Below, piece by piece: positions 57,249 through 64,000 of a stretch of 64,000 nt of DNA. The first letter of the stretch is position 1; the number at the start of each line of letters is the position of its first letter. This DNA comes from Lacticaseibacillus zeae DSM 20178 = KCTC 3804. GTDB taxonomy: Bacteria; Bacillota; Bacilli; Lactobacillales; Lactobacillaceae. The notes under the pieces are model-generated. The model was given only the letters and a program-made list of their open reading frames with translations, did no database searches and was not told where the DNA came from. The position numbers and the translations under genes are program-made. The stretch is taken from the NCBI RefSeq assembly GCF_000260435.1, contig NZ_BACQ01000014.1, positions 24,595 through 88,594 of the forward strand. The letters are read 5' to 3'.

Positions 57249-59891
57249 TTACGCCTGCTGCAACTGCTCAAGTCGCTGCTGGGTGCTGCTGAGTTGGTCA
57301 GCGAAGTCGCTGCGCTTGGTGCACTGTTCGGCGACAACCGCTTCAGGTGCTTTGGACAGGAAGCCTTGATTGTTGAGTTTCTTGTCAATCCGGGCAATTT
57401 CCTGCTCAAGCTTCTTAGCATCTTTGGTTAACTTGGCCTTTTCTTCGTCCAGATCGACCAACTCATTGAGCGGAACAAAAATCGTTGCTCCGGTAATGAC
57501 GGCGCTGCCAGCCATTTTCGGCTCTGCTACATCGGTGCCAACGGTGAATTCTTTACTGTTGACAAACCGATCGATGAAATCGAAGTTCTGGTCAAAAATC
57601 GGCTTCAAAGCTGGATCTGTCAACTTCACGATAATATCAACCTTGGTCTTCAGTGGTGCACCTGCTTCTTTACGAATACTGCGAACGCCGCGGATAAGCG
57701 CAATAATGGCGTCCATCGCACTGGTTGCGTCGGCATTTTCAAACGCAGTGTTTTCAACCGGGTAGCTGGCAGTCACAATGGACTTGCCAGTGTGCGGCAA
57801 AGCCAACCACAACTTCTCGGTCACAAACGGCATCACTGGGTGCAAAAGCCGCAAAATCTGATCAAGGGCATAGGCCAGATTAACCCGCTTTGCTGCCTTG
57901 GCCTGTTCATCATCACCGTATAGGACTTCCTTGCTCATTTCAACATACCAATCGGCAAAAACATTCCAGGTAAAGTTATACAGGGTCCGGCCCATTTCGC
58001 CGAATTCAAACCGTTCGGACAGATCGGTGACCTGTTTAATGGTTTCGTTTAATTGCGAAAAGAGCCACTTATCGGATAAGTCGAACGTGCTTGGATCAGG
58101 CTGCTGTGGCTTGTCCAGATCGCCCAGGTTCATCATCACGAAACGTGAAATGTTCCAAATCTTGTTGATGAAATTCCAGGCAGCTTCAACCTGTTTGTAA
58201 CTAAATCGCGTATCCTGTCCTGGCTTATTACCTGTGATCAGGAACCATCGCAAAGCATCGGCGCCATATTTTTCAATGACGTCCATCGGGTCAATCCCGT
58301 TTCCTAGCGACTTGCTCATCTTGCGGCCTTGTTCGTCCCGCATCAGGCCGTGAATCAGCGTGTATTGGAATGGCCGCTCACCCGTGAAGTGCAATCCTTG
58401 GAAGATCATGCGGGCAACCCAAAATGGAATAATGTCGTAGCCGGTAACCAAGGTGTTGGTCGGATAATACCGCTTATAATCCGGCGCATCGGTATTCGGC
58501 CACCCCATCGTTGAAAATGGCCACAAGGCACTGGAAAACCACGTGTCCAGTACATCAGGATCCTGTTGCCAATTTTCAATATCTTTCGGCGCTTCCATAC
58601 CGACGTAAGTTTCACCGGTGTGCTTGTTGTACCAAGCCGGAATCCGGTGACCCCACCATAATTGGCGGGAAATGACCCAGTCATGAATGTTTTCCATCCA
58701 TTGCAAATAAGTGTGCTCAAAACGCTCAGGCACAAAAGTTACTTTCTTATCACTTTCCTGTTGCGCCTTAATGGCTGCTTCGGCAAGTGGCTTCATTTTG
58801 ACAAACCACTGCGTCGACAACCGTGCTTCGACTTGAACGCCGGTCCGCTCGCTGTGACCAACACTGTGCACAATCGGTTCGACTTTAAGTAACAGGCCTT
58901 CCTTATCCAAATCCGCCACCATGGCCTTACGGGCTTCGAAACGATCCATCCCATTGTACTTGCCGGCATTTTCATTCATCGTGCCGTCGTCATTCATGGT
59001 ATTGATGCGCTTGAGATCATGGCGATTGCCAACCTGAAAGTCGTTAGGATCGTGCGCTGGGGTGATTTTAACGGCCCCGGTTCCGAAGTCAGGATCAACG
59101 TAGGCATCCTCAATGATTGGAATTTTGCGGTTAGCCAGCGGCAAAATCAATTCCTTGCCGACCATATCTTTGTAGCGCTTGTCACCAGGATGAACGGCCA
59201 CCGCGGTATCGCCCATCATTGTCTCCGGACGAGTCGTGGCGATTTCGATATAGCCGCTACCATCGGCAAACGGATACTTGACGTGATAAAAAGCACCTTT
59301 ATCGTCTTTATGGATGACTTCGATATCGGACAATGCCGTGCGGGCTTGCGGATCCCAGTTAACGATATATTCACCGCGGTAAATCAGGCCTTGTTTATAG
59401 AGTTCGACAAACACCTTTCGAACGGCTTCGTTCAAGCCTTTATCCAAGGTGAATCGCTCACGGCTGTAATCCAGTGACAAGCCCATCTTTGCCCATTGAC
59501 CGTGAATGGTTTTGGCAAATTCATCTTTCCATTCCCACACCTTCTGGACAAACTTTTCGCGGCCTAAGTCATAGCGACTGATGCCTTCCTTGCGCAACTT
59601 GGCTTCAACTTTCGCTTGCGTGGCAATTCCGGCATGGTCCATCCCCGGCAGCCATAGCGTATCGAAGCCTTGCATCCGCTTCTGGCGAATCACAATGTCC
59701 TGCAAGGTTGTATCCCAGGCATGGCCCATGTGCAGCTTGCCGGTTACATTGGGCGGCGGAATAACAATCGAATACGGCTTGGCTTTTGGATCGCCACTTG
59801 GTTTAAAAACATCTTCGTCCAGCCATTCCTGATATCGGCCTGCTTCGACCGCTTTATGATCATATTTTGGTGCTAATGTTTCATCACTCAC
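57249..59891 (-). CDS. valS: Valyl-tRNA synthetase
   Basis: Charges tRNA-Val and edits threonine. HMGHAWDT near residue 54 and [11 protein letters not shown] near 526 are the class I signatures; the C-terminus is the coiled-coil tRNA-binding arm ([20 protein letters not shown]). 880 aa from the GTG at 59891, which has AGGTGG just upstream; the frame opens three codons earlier at another GTG inside that site. Controlled by the T-box at 60226-60450. Confidence 0.97.
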   Translation of the reverse strand: MSDETLAPKYDHKAVEAGRYQEWLDEDVFKPSGDPKAKPYSIVIPPPNVTGKLHMGHAWDTTLQDIVIRQKRMQGFDTLWLPGMDHAGIATQAKVEAKLRKEGISRYDLGREKFVQKVWEWKDEFAKTIHGQWAKMGLSLDYSRERFTLDKGLNEAVRKVFVELYKQGLIYRGEYIVNWDPQARTALSDIEVIHKDDKGAFYHVKYPFADGSGYIEIATTRPETMMGDTAVAVHPGDKRYKDMVGKELILPLANRKIPIIEDAYVDPDFGTGAVKITPAHDPNDFQVGNRHDLKRINTMNDDGTMNENAGKYNGMDRFEARKAMVADLDKEGLLLKVEPIVHSVGHSERTGVQVEARLSTQWFVKMKPLAEAAIKAQQESDKKVTFVPERFEHTYLQWMENIHDWVISRQLWWGHRIPAWYNKHTGETYVGMEAPKDIENWQQDPDVLDTWFSSALWPFSTMGWPNTDAPDYKRYYPTNTLVTGYDIIPFWVARMIFQGLHFTGERPFQYTLIHGLMRDEQGRKMSKSLGNGIDPMDVIEKYGADALRWFLITGNKPGQDTRFSYKQVEAAWNFINKIWNISRFVMMNLGDLDKPQQPDPSTFDLSDKWLFSQLNETIKQVTDLSERFEFGEMGRTLYNFTWNVFADWYVEMSKEVLYGDDEQAKAAKRVNLAYALDQILRLLHPVMPFVTEKLWLALPHTGKSIVTASYPVENTAFENADATSAMDAIIALIRGVRSIRKEAGAPLKTKVDIIVKLTDPALKPIFDQNFDFIDRFVNSKEFTVGTDVAEPKMAGSAVITGATIFVPLNELVDLDEEKAKLTKDAKKLEQEIARIDKKLNNQGFLSKAPEAVVAEQCTKRSDFADQLSSTQQRLEQLQQA

Positions 59892-59980
59892 TGGCTCCAC
59901 CTCACAAATTTTTTCTGTCCATCCAGGTTTTCAGAACCGCGGTATACAGTTTGTCGCCTGCGTTGGTTTGCGCTTCCTAT

Positions 59981-60097
59981 AACGCGTTCGCCGGCGCAGA
60001 AGCTTGCGTGTAAGGACCTCGGTCGCGATGACCTAAACCGGGCCATCACGCCCAAGGCCACTTACACTCCAGCTTCTAAGCGCGCCGGCTCACGCTC
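59981..60097 (+). repeat. Family A palindromic repeat, copy A4
   Basis: First of two tandem copies between the valS start and its T-box terminator. Arms include GCGTGTAAGG and CCACTTACACTCC. Transcribed in the valS leader on the minus strand. Confidence 0.85.
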
Positions 60098-60103
60098 ACA
60101 CCA

Positions 60104-60221
60104 TAACGCGTTCGCTGGCGCAGGAGTCTGCGTATAAGGACCTTGGTCGCAATGGCCAAACCCGGGCCATTACGCCCAAGGTCGCTTATACTCCGACTCC
60201 TAAGCGCGCCAGCTCACGCTC
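60104..60221 (+). repeat. Family A palindromic repeat, copy A5
   Basis: Tandem to A4. It has GCGTATAAGG on the left arm and GCTTATACTCC on the right: the G-to-A change seen against A4 is matched by C-to-T on the other arm. Confidence 0.85.
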
Positions 60222-60225
60222 ACAC

Positions 60226-60450
60226 AAAAAAAGCCCTAATTTATACAAAATTAGGACGATTTCACTCGCGGTACCACCTAAATTGGGAATGACTTCCCCA
60301 CTTAATTCAGGATAACGGCTGTCACCGGCCGTTCCTTACTCACTTCAGGACGGCAGCTCACAAGCTACAATCACGACCCCTTTTCGAGATTCACACCAAC
60401 CATCTCGTCGCTGGGAAAAAAGATCATGACCCTCTTGATCATTGCATTAG
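60226..60450 (-). ncRNA. T-box leader of valS
   Basis: The minus strand has T-box core AGGTGGTACCGCG (complement 60267-60279) and terminator CGTCCTAATTTTGTATAAATTAGGGC then TTTTTTT (60256-60226). Stem I has an arm pair TCATGATC/GGTCGTGA and a candidate valine specifier GTA at 60368-60366 followed by a purine. Confidence 0.9.
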
Positions 60451-60487
60451 CTGCATTATAACCCGCGGACATGGCAGGGTCAACGTT

Positions 60488-60539
60488 GTCATGATTGCTT
60501 CAAAGGTGCTTTTGTCATGATTGCTTCAAAGGTGCTTTT
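60488..60539. repeat. 26-bp perfect tandem duplication at the rex 3' end
   Basis: The 26-mer starting GTCATGATTGCTTCAAAGG occurs twice back to back. One copy encodes the last residues of Rex and its stop codon; the other lies just past the stop and is untranslated. Confidence 0.95.
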
Positions 60540-61183
60540 CGCTCTTGCGTTAACTTATTTTGATGGTCAACAAATAGTAACGCCTGTAATTCACTGGTCA
60601 GATCAATATAGCGAATTGTTGTCTCGGGTTGGGCGGGAACGGGCTTGGGTGCAAAGGTCAAAATCGCCGTTATGCCATTAGCTTCAAGTTCGCTAATCAC
60701 TGCTGCCTGCGCAGAACTCGGCACGCAGACAATCGCGGTGTGCATGCCCGGACGGATTTTTTCGGATAAGGTCGCCAAGTTATAAATCGGAATACCCGCA
60801 ATCGTTGTCCCGATCAAGCTGGGATCCGTGTCAAAACCCATCACAATGGATAAATCGGGATTACGCCGAAAATTGTTGGTCAGCAGCGCCCGCCCCAGAT
60901 TGCCGCACCCTACCAGCAGCATCTGCTCTTCGGAGTGAACCTCTAATAGCTCGCCAAAAACTTCCGCAAGCAAATCAACCGAATAGCCGTAACCACTGCG
61001 GCCCAGGTCGCCAAAATTGGAAAAATCGCGGCGAATAGTGGCTGGCGCGATATGAACCAACTTGCTTAACCGATCCGAGCGCACCCGTTTGACACCCGAT
61101 TGTTGTAAAGCTTTGACCGTTCGATAGTAAACCGGAATGCGCTTAATCGTTGCTTGCGACAATGCTTGTTTATTGACGACCAA
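60515..61183 (-). CDS. rex: Redox-sensing transcriptional repressor Rex
   Basis: Winged-helix repressor that reads the NADH/NAD ratio. DNA-binding domain near residues 10-75 (PVYYRTVKALQQSGVKRVRSDRLSKLV), Rossmann NADH site LLVGCGNLGRALL near 90, and a C-terminal swap helix. 222 aa from the TTG at 61183, which has GGAGG 8 nt upstream; the GTG at 61192 lies within that site. A Rex-type operator precedes it, so autorepression is likely. Confidence 0.95.
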   Translation of the reverse strand: MVVNKQALSQATIKRIPVYYRTVKALQQSGVKRVRSDRLSKLVHIAPATIRRDFSNFGDLGRSGYGYSVDLLAEVFGELLEVHSEEQMLLVGCGNLGRALLTNNFRRNPDLSIVMGFDTDPSLIGTTIAGIPIYNLATLSEKIRPGMHTAIVCVPSSAQAAVISELEANGITAILTFAPKPVPAQPETTIRYIDLTSELQALLFVDHQNKLTQERKAPLKQS

Positions 61184-61204
61184 GATGAACACCTCCGCAC
61201 CTAT

Positions 61205-61222
61205 TTGTTAAATATTTCACAT
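61205..61222. promoter_or_regulatory. Candidate Rex operator (ROP) upstream of rex
   Basis: TTGTTAAATATTTCACAT matches 16 of 18 positions of the Rex palindrome TTGTGAAATATTTCACAA. It lies about 10 nt above the rex ribosome site, near the expected promoter. Confidence 0.75.
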
Positions 61223-61419
61223 ATTCATTTTAACAGATGTAAGCGATTTTAGCCACCTTTTTCATGCCGAAAGATTGGCTAATGGCAGATTCTGCTTCAT
61301 GTTGACTCAGTTACCAACGATGCAGGAGCCCAGCATCTATAAGCATCCGAAAGCGGTTCCGCGAAGCCACGGCTAAAATAATGAGATTTTTTGTGAACTT
61401 TTTCCCTTAGACAACAAAA

Positions 61420-61473
61420 TAACACCGGACATCAGAGGCAACAAATGCGTCACCACCTGCGTCCGGTGTCATC
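61420..61473 (-). terminator. Probable terminator after thiI
   Basis: On the minus strand ACACCGGAC pairs with GTCCGGTGT around a long loop, followed by a T-rich tail (TATTTTGTTG). Confidence 0.7.
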
Positions 61474-61478
61474 AAGCT

Positions 61479-62696
61479 TTAAAGCAACTCTGCAATAACG
61501 TCCTGATCCTGATTCATAAACTGGTCGGAAGACTTGATTTCCTGAATCTTGATTCCGGCTAATGCCCGCGTCATCAGCCCGGCAACATCCAGTTTGCTTT
61601 CGTAATAGCGCGCGCGATCGGTCTTAGGCTTCGTCTTTGGGGATGGCGGCGCAAAAATCGTGCAACAATCCTCAAACGGCATGATCGACAAGTCATACGT
61701 ATCGATTTTTTCCGCTTCGGCAATGATTTCATTCTTATCCATCGTCGCCACTGGCCGAATAATCGGCATGGTCGTCACATCGTTAATCGCTGCCATGGAC
61801 TCCAGTGTCTGTGACGCCACCTGCCCGACCGATTCACCGTTGAAAATGGCCAGATCGCCACGTTGCTTGGCAATTGCTTCGGTGAGGCGCAACATCATCC
61901 GCCGCTGAACCGTCATCAGATAGCCTTCCGGAACTTTTGCCTTGACATCTTCCTGAATTTCGGTGAACGGTACTTCAATAAAGTAAATCCGCCCGACATA
62001 CGGAGTCAATTTGGCCGTCAGCTGCTTGGCCTTATTTAACGCCTGCTGACTGGTATAAGGCGGACTGAAAAAGTGCACCATTTCAATGTCCACGCCACGC
62101 TTCAACGCATAATAACCTGCCACCGGCGAATCAATGCCGCCACTAAGCATCAACGCAGCACGCCCAGCCGTTCCGACCGGTAAGCCACCTGCACCCTGAA
62201 TGGTCTTGGTTGACAGATAAATGGCCTCACGCCGAACTTCGACGCGCAAAATCATATCCGGATGATGCATTTTGACCACCAAATCCGGCCGCTTATCCGT
62301 CAAAAAGTCACCGAGGTCCAGATTCATCGCATTCGTGTCCAACGCAAAATCATGGTCACTGCGCCGCGTATTCACCTTGTAACTAATGCCTTTAGGTGCC
62401 GTTTCGTTCATCAGCTGCAAGGCAACCTCATGCACTTTGGTCATATCTTTTTCAACGGCAATACTTGGGGAAAAATTCTGAATGCCAAAAACCTGCGATA
62501 GCCGTGCCATCACCTGATCACTCGGTTCGCCATTCAATTCGATATGCATCCGGTCGCGTTTTGGCCGAATTGTCAGCTTAGGAAACTCATGCAACGCACG
62601 GGTCACATTTCCATTCAAGCGCCCGATGAAAGCTTGGCGATTCTTGCCTTTGGTCGAAAGTTCGCCGTAACGAACCATAATTTCTGAATATTGCAT
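61479..62696 (-). CDS. thiI: tRNA 4-thiouridine synthase ThiI
   Basis: Makes s4U8 in tRNA and may supply sulfur for thiamine. An N-terminal ferredoxin-like and THUMP domain (about residues 1-165) is followed by a PP-loop ATPase domain with [17 protein letters not shown] near residue 182. 405 aa; the C-terminal rhodanese domain of the E. coli enzyme (482 aa) is absent, as is normal in Firmicutes, where a dedicated desulfurase serves instead. That gene is directly upstream. Confidence 0.96.
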   Translation of the reverse strand: MQYSEIMVRYGELSTKGKNRQAFIGRLNGNVTRALHEFPKLTIRPKRDRMHIELNGEPSDQVMARLSQVFGIQNFSPSIAVEKDMTKVHEVALQLMNETAPKGISYKVNTRRSDHDFALDTNAMNLDLGDFLTDKRPDLVVKMHHPDMILRVEVRREAIYLSTKTIQGAGGLPVGTAGRAALMLSGGIDSPVAGYYALKRGVDIEMVHFFSPPYTSQQALNKAKQLTAKLTPYVGRIYFIEVPFTEIQEDVKAKVPEGYLMTVQRRMMLRLTEAIAKQRGDLAIFNGESVGQVASQTLESMAAINDVTTMPIIRPVATMDKNEIIAEAEKIDTYDLSIMPFEDCCTIFAPPSPKTKPKTDRARYYESKLDVAGLMTRALAGIKIQEIKSSDQFMNQDQDVIAELL

Positions 62697-62712
62697 CTTA
62701 AAATCCTTTCAG

Positions 62713-63870
62713 TTAGACGGTCGCCTTATCAAGCTTGGCAAACTTGGCGTAAATCTGGTCAAATGCGTCATTAAACGCATCAGCTTCGGCTAGCGTATTG
62801 GCTTCATCAAGGCTAATCCGAATCGCCGACGTCGCAATTTTCGGATCAGTATGCATCGCTGCCAGCGTACTGCTTTCCGTGCCTTTTTTACTTGAGCAGG
62901 CACTAGTTGTCGAGATATAAATCGAATGATCTTCAAACGCATGGACAATCGTTTCGCCGCGGACACCAGCAATAGCAAAACACAGAACATGCGGCGCAAA
63001 GTCCGGCGTTAACTGGCTAAACATTGTCACTTTAGGCTTTTGGCTGACATGATCATAAATACGCTTGCGAACCGCCTGCTGCTGGGCAACATTGTCGTCT
63101 TCGTTTGCTAACAACAACCGCAACGACTTCGCCATCGCCGCAATTGCCGGCACATTTTCGGTTCCCGAACGCCAATCACGCTCCTGGCCGCCACCGGTCA
63201 GCAGTGGATCGATCATGCGGCCTTCCTTGGCATAGATAAATCCGGTACCGCGCGGCGCATGGAATTTGTGCCCGGAAAAACTGAGAAAATCAATCCGAGG
63301 ATCTTGCAATGCGCTATCCAAGCCCTTACCAACCGCCTGAACCGCATCGACGTGGAAATGAATATTGGGATAAGCATCCAAAACCCGTGCAGCCTGAACA
63401 ATCGGCTGCATACTGCCAATCTCATTGTTCACCGCCATGATTGAAACCAGAATCGTATCCTTCCGAATCGCGGCCTTCAAATCATCGATATGAATAAAAC
63501 CGCGATGATCAACCGGCAGATATGTGACCTCAAAGCCCAACTTCTCAAGTTGTTTCATGCTGTTCATCACGGCTGGGTGCTCGATACTGGTCGTGATCAA
63601 GTGCCGGCCAAACTCACGCTTCGCCATGGCCGTTCCCTTAATCACCCAGTTATCGCCTTCCGTACCGCCGCTGGTAAAATAAATTTCATCCGGCTTAGCC
63701 CCAATCAACTTGGCAATCTGTGCCCGCGAACTCTGCAAAACCTCATCAGCCTTCGTCCCCAGCGCATGCAAACTACTCGGATTACCAAAAAAATCCGTGC
63801 TGACCTTATTGTAAGTCGCCAACGCATCAGGCGAAATCTTAGTCGTCGCACTATTATCAAAATAAATCAT
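62713..63870 (-). CDS. Cysteine desulfurase (NifS/NifZ-like, ThiI partner)
   Basis: PLP enzyme producing protein persulfide. IYFDNSATTKISPDAL opens the protein, SGHKFHAPRGTGFIY holds the PLP-lysine (about residue 203), and TSACSSKKGTESSTL the active cysteine. 385 aa. The ATG at 63870 has AAGGGG 7 nt upstream; the longer frame to 63933 has no site. Placement 16 nt before thiI matches the NifZ-ThiI pair of Bacillus. Confidence 0.94.
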   Translation of the reverse strand: MIYFDNSATTKISPDALATYNKVSTDFFGNPSSLHALGTKADEVLQSSRAQIAKLIGAKPDEIYFTSGGTEGDNWVIKGTAMAKREFGRHLITTSIEHPAVMNSMKQLEKLGFEVTYLPVDHRGFIHIDDLKAAIRKDTILVSIMAVNNEIGSMQPIVQAARVLDAYPNIHFHVDAVQAVGKGLDSALQDPRIDFLSFSGHKFHAPRGTGFIYAKEGRMIDPLLTGGGQERDWRSGTENVPAIAAMAKSLRLLLANEDDNVAQQQAVRKRIYDHVSQKPKVTMFSQLTPDFAPHVLCFAIAGVRGETIVHAFEDHSIYISTTSACSSKKGTESSTLAAMHTDPKIATSAIRISLDEANTLAEADAFNDAFDQIYAKFAKLDKATV

Positions 63871-63933
63871 CAGCCGGCCCCTTCCGTTATTTAGACTGGG
63901 TTGAATTATAGACAAAAAGTTAGTAAGTTTCAA

Positions 63934-64000
63934 GAGCGCGAACCAGCCCGGTTAGAAACCGGAGTGTAAGTGGCCTTGGGCGTGATGGCCCGGGTTTGGC
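63934..64000 (-). repeat. Family A palindromic repeat, copy A6 (cut by window edge)
   Basis: GGAGTGTAAGTGGCCTTGG and GGCGTGATGGCC match the right arm of the family read in the A2 orientation. The other arm lies beyond the window. Confidence 0.8.

Noticed and set aside
59981..60221. Tandem repeats considered as a CRISPR array
   Set aside because: There are only two long palindromic units with a 6-bp gap; no regular short repeats, spacers or cas genes.

Overview
The window is a chromosomal segment of a low-to-mid GC Firmicute, most likely a lactic acid bacterium of the Lacticaseibacillus casei/paracasei/rhamnosus group. The basis is the gene order (rpoY-rnjA, iscS-DUF1831, DUF3397 next to the dcw cluster, DUF4044), GGAGG-type ribosome sites with frequent GTG/TTG starts, and T-box and M-box leaders. 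I cannot assign the species from sequence alone. Most genes are on the minus strand. No tRNA, rRNA, prophage, transposase or CRISPR array was seen.

Layout. 1-3.1 kb: pyruvate dehydrogenase genes pdhA-pdhB-pdhC (pdhC runs off the left edge). 3.3-4.6 kb: an M-box Mg riboswitch with a strong promoter in front of a truncated P-type ATPase-like gene. 4.65-6.05 kb: def and a small membrane-anchored protein. 6.5-9.6 kb (plus strand): rpoY-rnjA and a DagK-like lipid kinase. 9.7-22.5 kb (minus): an Eis-like acetyltransferase, recD2 (split by a one-base frameshift), a TPR protein, a phosphoglycerate mutase-like phosphatase, mnmA, a UvrA paralogue, DUF1831, a cysteine desulfurase, mtnN, a small membrane protein and a Nudix hydrolase; this resembles the Bacillus yrvO-mnmA-yrrB-recD2 block. 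22.7-24.6 kb (plus): xpaC-telA. 24.7-27.3 kb: an MFS exporter and a lone pstS with phased PhoP-like boxes. 27.5-44.8 kb (minus): DUF3397, then the division and cell-wall cluster mraZ-rsmH-ftsL-pbp-mraY-murD-murG-divIB-ftsA-ftsZ-sepF-ylmG-ylmH-divIVA, then T-box-controlled ileS and a cold-shock gene. 45-47 kb: DUF4044 and cls. 47.4-50.1 kb: an amino-acid ABC transporter behind a T-box with a duplicated antiterminator. 50.1-57 kb: folC-HAD-radC-mreBCD-minCD. 57.2-63.9 kb: T-box valS, rex with its own operator, thiI and its partner cysteine desulfurase.

The main unexplained structure is two families of intergenic palindromic elements. Family A is a ~115 bp long-hairpin repeat with five full copies and one cut by the window edge, some with base changes that preserve pairing. 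Family B is a ~370-380 bp element with terminal inverted repeats, a branched palindromic core and a terminator-like hairpin; there are two copies, each starting about 30 nt after the stop codon of a minus-strand gene. Two family A copies lie inside the valS leader, between its T-box terminator and the start codon.

Functional links: MnmA and ThiI each have a likely dedicated cysteine desulfurase for tRNA thiolation; mre, min and dcw genes together set cell shape and septum placement; T-box, M-box, Rex, PhoP-like and MraZ-like sites link expression to aminoacylation, Mg, redox and phosphate state and to MraZ feedback.
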